Of a DNA stretch of 36,821 nucleotides, positions 24,244 through 32,444 are shown piece after piece (position 1 is the stretch's first letter; each line of letters begins with the position of its first letter). Location: NCBI GenBank assembly GCA_002323995.1, contig DCQY01000107.1:31470-68290 (forward strand), in the 5' to 3' direction. The stretch comes from Akkermansiaceae bacterium UBA1506 (GTDB taxonomy: Bacteria; Verrucomicrobiota; Verrucomicrobiia; Verrucomicrobiales; DEV007). The notes beneath the pieces were generated by a model that was not told where the DNA came from, did no database searches, and saw only the letters and a list, made by a program, of their open reading frames with translations. The position numbers and the translations under genes are program-made.

Positions 24244-24993
24244 CTAAGGCAGCTTCCAAGCTTCCCGATACTGATTGTATTCCGCCTGCGGCAGCAGCAC
24301 ATAGACAGGAACCTCGGTTGGTTCGAGGGCGGCGATGAGGGCCTTGAGGTTGCCTTCGGGCATCGTGGTGCAGCCGGCGGTAGGAGAATTGCCATCGTTT
24401 CGCCAGATGTGAAAGAAGATCGAAGAGCCGTGACCGGCGGTGATGTTGGGGTAGGCGTTGTGGGCGATGAAGAGCTTGAGTGAGTGAGCGTAGTCTCCCT
24501 GTTTCATCTGGGCCTTTTTCTCGGCCGTGGTGCGCGGGTCGTGTTCGATGCGGCGGTATTGGTTGTAGTAGGGAGAAGTGACATCTTCATACCAGAGGTC
24601 GCGGGGGGTGACTTGAACGTAGTTGAGGTTGGGGGATTTTTTAATGGATGGCGCGTATCCCCAGGCTCCACCGGTGTAGAAAACTCCAGCAGGGGCACGC
24701 CCGTCGCCTTCGCGCTTGGTTCGGGCACCGGAAGGCACGGGGTGGAGGCCCTTACCCCAGACGAGGCCGTAGCGGCCGAGTCGGCCCTTCCAGGAGCCTC
24801 CTTTTTGCTTCCAGCTACCACCGACGCCGCGCTCGTAGAGCGTCAGGGTAACATAAGAGGAGTTCCAGCCAGAGGCGATGCCGACGAGGCATTGTCTGCT
24901 TTTAGCGGGAATCTCAAACTCGTTGGCTTCCTGAGCCGGAGAGAAGAAGATGAGGAAAACAAGCGCACTGAGAAGAAAGCTAAGACGCTTCAT
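24244..24993 (-). CDS. L,D-transpeptidase (YkuD)-family protein, exported
   Basis: From the ATG at 24993 the protein has 249 residues with a signal peptide (LSFLLSALVFLIFFSPA). An ORF extension to 25041 adds an Arg-rich N-terminus without obvious purpose. The catalytic region has HGSS (188-191), F-H-I-W (194-197) and TAGCT with Cys208, matching the conserved H-G-x-x and S/T-x-G-C pattern of YkuD domains. These enzymes link peptidoglycan stems or attach proteins to them in the periplasm. The residue before Gly-Cys is Ala rather than Arg or His of many family members. It reads away from the transketolase gene in the same direction and is separated from it by a strong hairpin. Confidence 0.85.
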   Translation of the reverse strand: MKRLSFLLSALVFLIFFSPAQEANEFEIPAKSRQCLVGIASGWNSSYVTLTLYERGVGGSWKQKGGSWKGRLGRYGLVWGKGLHPVPSGARTKREGDGRAPAGVFYTGGAWGYAPSIKKSPNLNYVQVTPRDLWYEDVTSPYYNQYRRIEHDPRTTAEKKAQMKQGDYAHSLKLFIAHNAYPNITAGHGSSIFFHIWRNDGNSPTAGCTTMPEGNLKALIAALEPTEVPVYVLLPQAEYNQYREAWKLP

Positions 24994-25059
24994 GGCCGTA
25001 AGAATAACCAAAAGCCTGCGGAAGATCCACCTTCTGATCACGGCTTTTCTTGAGAAATG

Positions 25060-25089
25060 AATAAGGCGGGACCTTCCGGTCCCGCCTTT
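25060..25089 (-). terminator. Terminator after transketolase gene
   Basis: GGCGGGACC (25065-25073) pairs perfectly with GGTCCCGCC (25078-25086) around a 4-base loop. It lies about 56 bases past the transketolase stop on the minus strand. The following minus-strand sequence TTATT is only partly T-rich. On the plus strand TTT follows. It separates the transketolase gene from the transpeptidase gene. Confidence 0.65.
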
Positions 25090-25145
25090 GAAGTGACCTA
25101 AAAGGAGGAGGACCCCAGTTAAGTCAAATTTTATACGTCTGAGAC

Positions 25146-27134
25146 TTAAAGATTGTTAGCTACTTCGACGAGATTTTCTGGTGTTATGCCGAGCTCGCTC
25201 ATTACCGTGGCGCCTGGAGCGCTGATACCGAAACAGTCGATGCCAATGACAGCTCCTGCAGTGCCGACGTATTTCCACCACGGGTCAGAAACACCGGCTT
25301 CGATGGCAACCCGCTTGGTGCAGGCTGCCGGAAGAACTGATTCTTTGTAGTCGTTAGACTGACGATCGAAGCGTTCCATGCAGGGCATTGACACCACGCG
25401 AACACCGTTGCCGAGTTTCTCCGCCGCGTCCATGGCGTGCTGGAGTTCGGAACCAGTTGCAATGAGGATCGTGGTTAGATCGCCCTTTTCTTGCTTGGCA
25501 ACATAGCCGCCTTTGAGAACTCCTTCACGACGGGTCTTGGCGGGAATTTCATTGAGAGTCGCCACACCCTGTCGTGTGAGGAACAGAGCGGTAGGTCCGT
25601 CCTTGCGTTCAGCAAAGGCGGCGAAAGCACCCGCAGTTTCCTCAGGATCACCAGGTCGAATCACGTCCAGATTTGGAATCACGCGAAGCCCGCTCACTGT
25701 TTCAACCGGTTGGTGAGTAGGGCCGTCTTCACCTACCCCAACAGAGTCGTGCGTGAGGATATATCCGACTTGCAGATTTGCCAAACCGGCAAGTCGGATG
25801 GAGGGACGAAGGTAATCAGCAAAAACGGCAAAGGTGGCACCGGTAGCCAAAAAGAGTCCATCATAGGCGATACCGTTACAGATAGCGCCCATGGCGTGCT
25901 CGCGGATACCATACCAGACGTTCTTACCGGCGAAGTTGTCTTTACCGAAGTCACCGGCGTCCTTGATATAGTTCTTGGTTGAGCCGAAGAGGTCAGCCGA
26001 ACCGGTAATTAGATTGGGTATCGCCTTGGAAACGGCCTGAATCACATCGCCCCCGGCGGCACGGGTGGCGTTTTTGTAATCAGCATCGAACTCAGGGATA
26101 AGTTCGAGCAGGTTCTCGGGAGTGGTTCCGGCAATGCTGTTCTCAAGTTCTGAAGCCAACTCGATGTTCGCGGCTTTCCAGTCAGTGTAGGTGGCTTCCC
26201 ATTTGGAGTATTCAGCTTGGAGGGTGGCTTTGCGGTCGGCGAAGAATGACTTGGTGCCTTCGGAAACGAAGAAGGTTTCCTCGGGAAGGCCAAGACCGGC
26301 GCGGGCGCTTTCGGCGAATTTGGCTCCGCCTTCACCGTGACCAGCAGCTGTGCCTTCAACTTCTGGGATGCCCTTACCAATGGTGGTCTTGGCTTCGATA
26401 AGCGTTGGTTTGCCGTTGTTGTTAGCCTTGGCATTAGCAATGGCCTCGGCAATGGCCTCGAGATCATGACCATCTACTTTGACGGCGTTCCAGCCGAACG
26501 CTTCGAAGCGGGCGCAGGCGTCATAACTTTGTGTCAAATCAGCCATGGCGTCGAGAGTGACATCATTGGAATCGTAGATGAGGACAAGGTTATCCAGTCT
26601 ATTATGACCAGCAAAGGCGATGGCTTCGGCGGCGACCCCCTCTTGGAGGCAGCCGTCACCAGCGAGAGCAAAAATGTGCTGGTCAAAGAGAGTATGCTCC
26701 GCAGTGTTGTATTTGGCGGCTGCCATCTTAGCAGAAAGCGCATAGCCAACAGCATTGGCGATTCCCTGGCCGAGAGGACCGGTCGTGGCCTCAACACCGT
26801 CAGTTTCATCGAATTCCGGGTGCCCTGGTGTCTTACTGTGGAGCTGGCGGAAGTTCTTCACCTCATCGAGCGAAAGATCGTAGCCGGCAAGGTGAAGCCA
26901 ACCATAAAGGAACATCGATCCATGGCCCGCGGAGAGTATGAAGCGGTCGCGATTGAGCCATTTGGGGGCTTCAGGATTGTAGCGAAGCGCGTGCCCGTAG
27001 AGAACGGCCCCGATATCGGCGGCACCTAGGGGCAGACCGAGGTGGCCTGAGCTGCAGGCGTGAACGCCGTCGATGGCAAGCCCTCGGGCTTCAGTAGCGG
27101 CTTGGGATAGGGCTTCTCTGTTAAATTCGCTCAT
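25146..27134 (-). CDS. tkt: Transketolase
   Basis: The enzyme moves two-carbon units between sugar phosphates in the pentose phosphate pathway and uses thiamine diphosphate. The 662 residues are normal length. Conserved regions are HACSSGHLGLPLGAADIGAVL (25-45), the TPP motif GDG (159-161) with GCLQEG, and in the pyrimidine domain ENVWYGIREHAMGA-like sequence (NVWYGIREHAMGAICNGIAY), then HDSVGVGEDGPTHQPVE, and a C-terminal domain ending in PENLVEVANNL. All cofactor-binding residues I can see are present. It is a single gene with a terminator; it diverges from hisG, separated by 171 bases. Confidence 0.98.
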   Translation of the reverse strand: MSEFNREALSQAATEARGLAIDGVHACSSGHLGLPLGAADIGAVLYGHALRYNPEAPKWLNRDRFILSAGHGSMFLYGWLHLAGYDLSLDEVKNFRQLHSKTPGHPEFDETDGVEATTGPLGQGIANAVGYALSAKMAAAKYNTAEHTLFDQHIFALAGDGCLQEGVAAEAIAFAGHNRLDNLVLIYDSNDVTLDAMADLTQSYDACARFEAFGWNAVKVDGHDLEAIAEAIANAKANNNGKPTLIEAKTTIGKGIPEVEGTAAGHGEGGAKFAESARAGLGLPEETFFVSEGTKSFFADRKATLQAEYSKWEATYTDWKAANIELASELENSIAGTTPENLLELIPEFDADYKNATRAAGGDVIQAVSKAIPNLITGSADLFGSTKNYIKDAGDFGKDNFAGKNVWYGIREHAMGAICNGIAYDGLFLATGATFAVFADYLRPSIRLAGLANLQVGYILTHDSVGVGEDGPTHQPVETVSGLRVIPNLDVIRPGDPEETAGAFAAFAERKDGPTALFLTRQGVATLNEIPAKTRREGVLKGGYVAKQEKGDLTTILIATGSELQHAMDAAEKLGNGVRVVSMPCMERFDRQSNDYKESVLPAACTKRVAIEAGVSDPWWKYVGTAGAVIGIDCFGISAPGATVMSELGITPENLVEVANNL

Positions 27135-27305
27135 ATTTTCTTTCTCGGTTCCTATTTCTTTAGGGCGTCCACTTTTGGCTCATCTCGATACTGAATCAAG
27201 CGGTCATTGCCGGAGGAACGATCAAAACTTTCGTCACTTCTACTTTAAAATCTCACATGTCCGGTGCTGGACAGACGGGAATTTCGCTGCAATATAGCGG
27301 CAAAC

Positions 27306-28193
27306 ATGGCTAAAGACACAAATCAGATCCTCAAAATCGGCCTGCCGAAGGGCAGCCTCTTCGAGCCCACGCTCGATCTGTTCGAGAAAGCAGGATATAA
27401 CATCACTGGAGCTTCCCGCTCCTACCGACCGTCAATCGACGACCCAGAGCTTCAAGTCCGTTTGATCCGGGCGCAGGAAATCGGCCGTTACACTGACCAT
27501 GGATTCTTAGACTGCGGTATTACGGGAAAGGACTGGATCGCGGAAAATGGGGCTGACGTCCATGTGGTATGTGACTTGCCCTACAGCCGTGCGACTTCCA
27601 ATCCGACCCGCTGGGTTCTTGTAGTTCCTAATGATTCCCCGATTAAAACAGTCAAAGACCTTGAAGGTAAACGCATTGCGGCGGAGGCCATTGGAATTGT
27701 TGAGAAATATCTCGAGGAAAACGGCGTGAAGGCTGAGGTCGAATTCAGCTGGGGCGCTACTGAAGTTAAAGTGCCTGAGTTGGTTGACGCTATTGTCGAC
27801 ATTACGGAAACTGGTAACTCGTTGAGGGCCAATAATTTGAGAATTGTGGATGAGCTAATGCAGAGCTATCCGCAGTTTGTGGCGAAGAAGGAATCTTGGG
27901 AAGATCCGTGGAAGCGTGAAAAAATTGAGCGCATGGCTGTTCTACTTCAGGGAGCTCTGACCGCTCGCGATATGGTCGGTTTAAAGATGAACCTGCCTGA
28001 TGACAAGCGGGAGGCGGTGTTGGAAAAGCTACCTTCATTGCGCAAGCCAACGGTTTCGCGCCTGGCTCAGGATGGCTGGGTCGCCCTTGAAGTGGTTCTC
28101 ACGGAAATGCAGGCTCGTGAGATGATTCCCCAGCTTAAAGAGCTCGGAGCGGAAGGAATCATCGAATACCCCTTGAATAAAGTCATTGGATGA
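27306..28193 (+). CDS. hisG: ATP phosphoribosyltransferase, long form
   Basis: HisG starts histidine synthesis by joining ATP and PRPP, and histidine normally inhibits it. The 295 residues match the long form, which has its own C-terminal regulatory domain, so no HisZ partner is needed. Visible parts are KIGLPKGSLFEPTLDLFEKAG (N-terminal), DCGITGKDWI (about 74-83), the PRPP loop VDAIVDITETGNSLRANNL and a last 75 residues beginning LPSLRKPTVSRLAQDGWVAL, the regulatory domain. The ATG at 27306 fits the family; the frame extends 42 bases further. No other his gene is adjacent. A 34-residue basic protein gene lies 67 bases downstream. Confidence 0.96.
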   Translation: MAKDTNQILKIGLPKGSLFEPTLDLFEKAGYNITGASRSYRPSIDDPELQVRLIRAQEIGRYTDHGFLDCGITGKDWIAENGADVHVVCDLPYSRATSNPTRWVLVVPNDSPIKTVKDLEGKRIAAEAIGIVEKYLEENGVKAEVEFSWGATEVKVPELVDAIVDITETGNSLRANNLRIVDELMQSYPQFVAKKESWEDPWKREKIERMAVLLQGALTARDMVGLKMNLPDDKREAVLEKLPSLRKPTVSRLAQDGWVALEVVLTEMQAREMIPQLKELGAEGIIEYPLNKVIG

Positions 28194-28204
28194 CCGATAG
28201 TCGC

Positions 28205-28240
28205 GCCCCGCTCGGTTCCGGACCAATTCGGAGAGCGGGC
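28205..28240 (+). other. GC-rich hairpin after hisG, in the leader of the small basic protein
   Basis: GCCCCGCTC pairs with GAGCGGGC with one bulged base, around a loop that can form a further TCCG/CGGA stem. No T run follows, so this is not an obvious terminator. It lies 20 bases before the ATG of the 34-residue gene and may affect its translation or separate it from hisG. Confidence 0.4.
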
Positions 28241-28260
28241 TGAAAACTGAAATTTTTGAT

Positions 28261-28365
28261 ATGGGATCCCTTAAGAAAAAGCGGAAGACCAAGATCAATA
28301 AGCACAAGCGACGCAAGCGTATGAAGGCTAACCGCCATAAGAAGCGTTTGCGTTACAAGAGCTAG
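28261..28365 (+). CDS. 34-residue basic AURKAIP1/COX24-like protein (ribosome-associated, inferred)
   Basis: The ATG at 28261 and TAG at 28363 give a 34-residue protein that is more than half Lys and Arg (MGSLKKKRKTKINKHKRRKR, then MKANRHKKRLRYKS). Pattern and length agree with the AURKAIP1/COX24 (DUF1713) group, whose mitochondrial member mS38 and mycobacterial bS22 bind the small ribosomal subunit. It is therefore probably a ribosomal or ribosome-associated protein; this is inference from composition and size. The gene is too short for most length cut-offs. No Shine-Dalgarno sequence is visible. It lies between hisG and the TPR gene, 16 bases before the latter. Confidence 0.8.
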   Translation: MGSLKKKRKTKINKHKRRKRMKANRHKKRLRYKS

Positions 28366-28381
28366 TCGTTGATCTTGACGC

Positions 28382-30259
28382 ATGAAAGCAAAGCAGCGTT
28401 GTCGCCCCACTTTAGGTGCACATCGCTGCGTTGTTTTGTACTCTGTCCTTATTTTTGTCTCTCTGTCGTTGCAGGGAAATCTAAAGGGCCAGAAGAGTGC
28501 AGAGTTAGAAGATTTTGCTGAGGTCTACGTTGATCAATATTTCGAACCGGACGAGGATTTGCTCCTTTCGGAGGAAGGTAGGAAAAAGAGCCGGGCACTA
28601 GCTCACTACTCTCGTGGGCGTCTCTTTGAGTCAAACGGGCGAATTTCCGAAGCAATTCGATCCTACAAAAGGGTTCTGGATTCTCAGCCCAGCCAGCATT
28701 TCCTTGCTCGTAAGACTGCTTACTTGTTGGCCAGATCGGGCAATAACGAGGAGGCGGTGCAGCTTCTCGAAAAAAATCTGAAGGCGAATCCTGAGATTCC
28801 TTTTTCTCACATCGCGCTTTCCGAATATCTGGCAACCTACCAAGGGAATGACCCAAAGGGTCGCGCTTGGGCGTTAGAGATTATAGAATCAGCGGCCAAG
28901 AGGTTTCCTGATGAGCCCGCTGTCTACGAGCATCTAGTGCGGCTCCTTATTGCCGAGAATCGACGCGACGATGCCAAGCTTGTTATGGAGGGGGCAGCAG
29001 CTCGTAACAATAAGGATCCTCAATACTGGCTCGGGATAGGGAAAATTGTTGGGCGCTCATGGGCGGTAAGACCTAACGGCCCGTCAAAAGACTCGGATCT
29101 AGTCAATCAGGTCTACGCGAAAGCTTTTTCTCTTGCTGGCGAAGACTGGGAGGTCATCGAAACGGTTGGAGATTTTTATCATGCAACGCGTCAATTTTCA
29201 GGTGCCGTTGAGGCTTACGAGACGGTGATCGATAGTAATCCTGACCAGTTGGTTACTCGCGAGAAACTGGCCCGAGTTTACGCAGCGATGGGTGAGGAGG
29301 ATAAATTGCTCGAAACGTTGCTCGGGATCGCTGAGATCGATACCCAGAACGCGACGATCCTTCGGCAGATCGCAGCGATCTATATCCAGCGTCGCGATTA
29401 CGCAGTGGCGGTTCCGTACTTTCAAAAAGCTCTCGCGATCGCAAAAGGAACAATTGATGAATACAAAGCGGTTGCCGGTGTTATGATCGAGGAGCGGCAG
29501 AGCGAGGCGGCTATCGATTTCATCAAGGAAGCAGCCTATCTTTTTCCGGAGTCTCCCGATTTCCCCTTTTTGCTGACCTATCCGTATTCCTTTGAAGAAC
29601 AGTGGGGTGAGGCCGTTAAGCAGTTTGAAAAGGCATTGAAGCTTGGGGAAGAAAGTAAGCCGGAAATGTTTGACGAAGCTTTTTACTTCCGGTTCGCTGC
29701 GGCTACCGAGCGAAAGGGTAATATTAAGAGAGCGGAGAAGTTGTTCCAAAAAACGATCGAATTACTTTCCAAGTTGAACCCCGACGAGGAGGTTCAGCAG
29801 TTCACTGCAACGACTTACAATTACCTTGGGTATATGTGGTTAGAGAACGACATGAATGTCGACGAAGCTGGTGAGTTGATTAAAACGGCAGCCGACCTCG
29901 ATCCAGAGAGCGAAGCGATCGCCGATAGTCTTGGTTGGTTTTACTTCAAAAAAGGCGATTATGAGAAAGCGCGAGATGAATTGCTACGTGCCGAGGAACT
30001 GATGGGAGAACCGGGAAAGGAAGAGGCGGAGATTCTCGACCATATCGGCCGGGTCTTTTACAAACTTGGCGAACAGGAGAAGGCACTCGAGTATCTTGGC
30101 AAGGCAGTCGAACTCGACCCGGAGAATCCTGAGTATTTGAGCAACTTGGAAGAAGTTCAAAACTCCGGGGAAGAAAAGTCGGAAGCGCCTGTCAGAGAGG
30201 TTGCCCCGGCAAAATCTTCGACGCCTGCGGTTTTAGAGCCAGTTAAACCCTCTGCTTGA
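28382..30259 (+). CDS. TPR-repeat protein, exported or membrane-associated
   Basis: The protein has 625 residues. Residues 15-35 are hydrophobic (CVVLYSVLIFVSLSLQG) after a basic start, so it is likely exported or anchored. The rest is made of tetratricopeptide repeats of about 34 residues, for example ALAHYSRGRLFESNGRISEA, GDFYHATRQFSGAVEAYETV, YFQKALAIAKG, LGWFYFKKGDYEKARDELL and IGRVFYKLGEQEKALEYL. A Pro/Ala/Glu-rich tail ends it (590-625). TPR arrays hold other proteins together; in Gram-negative bacteria this design is seen in outer-membrane assembly or secretion partners. The partner is unknown. The DUF1853 gene starts 9 bases after the stop, so the two are co-transcribed. Confidence 0.88.
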   Translation: MKAKQRCRPTLGAHRCVVLYSVLIFVSLSLQGNLKGQKSAELEDFAEVYVDQYFEPDEDLLLSEEGRKKSRALAHYSRGRLFESNGRISEAIRSYKRVLDSQPSQHFLARKTAYLLARSGNNEEAVQLLEKNLKANPEIPFSHIALSEYLATYQGNDPKGRAWALEIIESAAKRFPDEPAVYEHLVRLLIAENRRDDAKLVMEGAAARNNKDPQYWLGIGKIVGRSWAVRPNGPSKDSDLVNQVYAKAFSLAGEDWEVIETVGDFYHATRQFSGAVEAYETVIDSNPDQLVTREKLARVYAAMGEEDKLLETLLGIAEIDTQNATILRQIAAIYIQRRDYAVAVPYFQKALAIAKGTIDEYKAVAGVMIEERQSEAAIDFIKEAAYLFPESPDFPFLLTYPYSFEEQWGEAVKQFEKALKLGEESKPEMFDEAFYFRFAAATERKGNIKRAEKLFQKTIELLSKLNPDEEVQQFTATTYNYLGYMWLENDMNVDEAGELIKTAADLDPESEAIADSLGWFYFKKGDYEKARDELLRAEELMGEPGKEEAEILDHIGRVFYKLGEQEKALEYLGKAVELDPENPEYLSNLEEVQNSGEEKSEAPVREVAPAKSSTPAVLEPVKPSA

Positions 30260-30268
30260 TCCAAGCTT

Positions 30269-31111
30269 ATGGCAGGTTTGCGGGGGGCAACTTTTCCTAA
30301 TCTCGCACAGTATCGGCGTGACTTTTCGTGGCTCATTTCTTGCCCCTCGCTATTGATCGGGCGGGAAGCCAAGGGGACAAGTGAGCCGTGGGATCATTTG
30401 AAACTCGACTTCAAACCGGCGGAGGATTTTTTGGAGAGTAAGGCTGCCTATCGCGTCGGCTATTATGCTGAGGCACTAATTAATGTTTGGTTAGAGTCAT
30501 TAGTCTCTCCCGATGAGATTAAGCGAAGCATTCAGATTCAAGAGGGTAGTAAGACGGTCGGAGAACTTGATTTTCTCTATCGAATCGGATCGGTCTTTCA
30601 CCACCTCGAAGTAGCGTTGAAGTTTTACCTATATTGTCCCGAAGAAAACCATACAGGAAGTCATCTTGTGGGCCCAAATTCTGCCGATACGTTTGAGCGT
30701 AAGCGGGACAGATTCTTTCAACACCAGTTACCCTTGGGGCGCGAGCGGTTTTCTGAAGTGACTTGCAGCGAAATTATGATGAAAGGCATGATCTTCTATC
30801 CGCCCGAAATTGAGGATATGATTGTTTCTCCCGAAGGATTGAATCCGGATCATCGACGCGGCCGTTGGGTCCACGAATCCGAGGTGGGTTGGATTGAAAC
30901 GGTGCCGGGAATCTGCGGAGCGAGTCTTTTGGAGAAGCCTTTCTGGCTTTCGGGAATCCCATACTCTAAATCTCCTGCAACCGCAGTGCAGGCAGTGCAG
31001 GAGCATTTTGAGAAGCGCCGCCATCCCCTGCTTTTGAGTTTGAAAGATGAGAATGGGTCCGAGATTGAGAGGGTCTTTGTCGTGGCTGACGAGTGGCCAG
31101 CGAAGTCCTAG
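30269..31111 (+). CDS. DUF1853 family protein
   Basis: The protein has 280 residues, without signal peptide. Its order of motifs is that of DUF1853: RRDFSWLISCPSLL near the start, RVGYYAEALINVWLE, GELDFLYRIG, HHLEVALKFYLY, and KRDRFFQHQLPLGRERFSE. The ELDF ... EVALKFY part resembles the active-site strands of PD-(D/E)XK nuclease-fold proteins, but I do not claim nuclease activity. The family function is unknown to me. It follows the TPR gene closely. Downstream is a 186-base gap before the converging ribD gene. Confidence 0.8.
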   Translation: MAGLRGATFPNLAQYRRDFSWLISCPSLLIGREAKGTSEPWDHLKLDFKPAEDFLESKAAYRVGYYAEALINVWLESLVSPDEIKRSIQIQEGSKTVGELDFLYRIGSVFHHLEVALKFYLYCPEENHTGSHLVGPNSADTFERKRDRFFQHQLPLGRERFSEVTCSEIMMKGMIFYPPEIEDMIVSPEGLNPDHRRGRWVHESEVGWIETVPGICGASLLEKPFWLSGIPYSKSPATAVQAVQEHFEKRRHPLLLSLKDENGSEIERVFVVADEWPAKS

Positions 31112-31297
31112 GCGCTTGCATGCAACGGAAACAATTTTGAGAGGTGTTGCTTCAGTTTTGTCTCTCGCTTTTCAGGGTGTGCCATGTTCTCCCAAACGCA
31201 GGAGGTTGAATTCATGGGTGATCCGCTAGTCACTTGTGCGGTTGAGAGAGAGATTTGAATCAAAATAGCCACCAGAGTTAACCTGGGATTGAGGAGA

Positions 31298-32314
31298 CTA
31301 ATCGGTATATCTTACCCGACTGAAGATACGGATGTCTGGCCCGATAAGATCGACCTGCATATTTTCCAGATGAACGCCGAGGTCGGGGGAAGGGATTAGT
31401 GATGTATTTCCTCCACCAAGCCGTGGCGCGAGGTAGAGCACTACCTCGTCAACAAGACCGAGCTTTAATGCGTGAGCTAAGAGACGGCCACCAGACTCGA
31501 GCAGGACGGCGCTGACGCCTTCTTCAGCAAGTTGTTCTAAAGATTCTCGGAAGGTGAATCCTTGGTGGATCCGAGTGAGCGCTGCATGTTCATCCGTGAA
31601 AAGGTGGTGTTCAGAAGGAATATCTTCACTCGAGGTTAAAACAACTCTCAGCGGTTGTCTGCGTCCTTCGGCGTAGCGGCCCCTGAGCGTGAGGGAGGGG
31701 TTATCACGTCGAAAGGTTTCACCCCCTACCAGAATGGCGTCGCATTGCTGCCGCCAGTTTTGGACATCTTCGCGTGACTCCTCGCTGGAGATCCATTGGC
31801 TTTCACCTGAATTAAGAGTGGTGCGACCGTCGAGGGTCGTGGCAGTTTTCGCAATGACCCATGGTAGTCCGGTTGTGATGCGCTTAGTGAAAAATCGAAC
31901 AAGGTGATTTGCTTCTTCTTCGAGCACGCCCGAGGTAACCTCAATTCCTGCTTCGCGTAGCTGTTGGAAGCCGGCGCCAACGTGAGCAGGGTTTGGATCC
32001 GTAGCTCCTACGACGACGCGATTGATGCCAGCATTTTTAATAGCTTCTACGCAGGGAGGAGTCTGCCCATGAGTCGAACAAGGTTCCAATGTCACGTAAA
32101 TGGTAGTGCCTTCAGTGTGGGCGGCTTGAGCAATGGCATTGACCTCTGCGTGCGGGCCGCCGGATTTTCGGTGGTATCCCCTGCCGATGATTTCACCGTT
32201 ATGAACGATAATGGCTCCTACCGGAGGGTTAGGGCTGGTGAGACCAAGCCCCTTTTCTCCCTCGGTAATTGCTTCGCGCATGAAGCGTTCGTCATCAGCG
32301 GTTTGGGTAGGCAT
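31298..32314 (-). CDS. ribD: Bifunctional riboflavin biosynthesis protein RibD
   Basis: RibD deaminates diaminohydroxyphosphoribosylaminopyrimidine and reduces the product, two steps of riboflavin synthesis. The 338 residues are the usual fused length. The deaminase domain (1-145) has the zinc motif HAE (55-57) and LEPCSTHGQTPPC (Cys79 and Cys88). The reductase domain (about 150-338) starts PWVIAKTATTLDGRTTL and has AILVGGETFRRDNPSLT and LLESGGRLLAHAL. Both halves look complete. No other rib gene is adjacent, and no FMN riboswitch pattern is visible in the leader, though hairpins occur there. Confidence 0.96.
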   Translation of the reverse strand: MPTQTADDERFMREAITEGEKGLGLTSPNPPVGAIIVHNGEIIGRGYHRKSGGPHAEVNAIAQAAHTEGTTIYVTLEPCSTHGQTPPCVEAIKNAGINRVVVGATDPNPAHVGAGFQQLREAGIEVTSGVLEEEANHLVRFFTKRITTGLPWVIAKTATTLDGRTTLNSGESQWISSEESREDVQNWRQQCDAILVGGETFRRDNPSLTLRGRYAEGRRQPLRVVLTSSEDIPSEHHLFTDEHAALTRIHQGFTFRESLEQLAEEGVSAVLLESGGRLLAHALKLGLVDEVVLYLAPRLGGGNTSLIPSPDLGVHLENMQVDLIGPDIRIFSRVRYTD

Positions 32315-32350
32315 TGGATTTAAAGTAGGTCAGAGCGAAAGGGGAGGAAA

Positions 32351-32383
32351 CGAAAAATGCTCGCATTTCTTCGGTAACGAAGA
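32351..32383. promoter_or_regulatory. Two overlapping hairpins between ribD and sulfatase genes
   Basis: AAATGC and GCATTT pair around TC (32355-32368), extended by CGAA/TTCG with one bulge. The TTCG is also part of a second perfect stem, TCTTCG/CGAAGA around GTAA (32368-32383). The two structures share bases and exclude each other when fully extended. They lie in the 130-base divergent region. A regulatory role is possible for either gene. Confidence 0.35.
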
Positions 32384-32444
32384 GATAAGGAAAATACTTG
32401 GTCTCGCCATTGTGATACAGAGCGGAAACGGGTAAGGTCAAGGT

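Noticed and set aside
26337..27029. Plus-strand open frames antisense to transketolase (also 25491-25982)
   Set aside because: They mirror a clear tkt gene and show no domain of their own.
31116..31125. TTGCATGCAA palindrome after the DUF1853 gene
   Set aside because: Only ten bases and no T run; expected by chance at this length.
32315..32350. FMN riboswitch before ribD
   Set aside because: None of the conserved sequence blocks of that riboswitch is visible.
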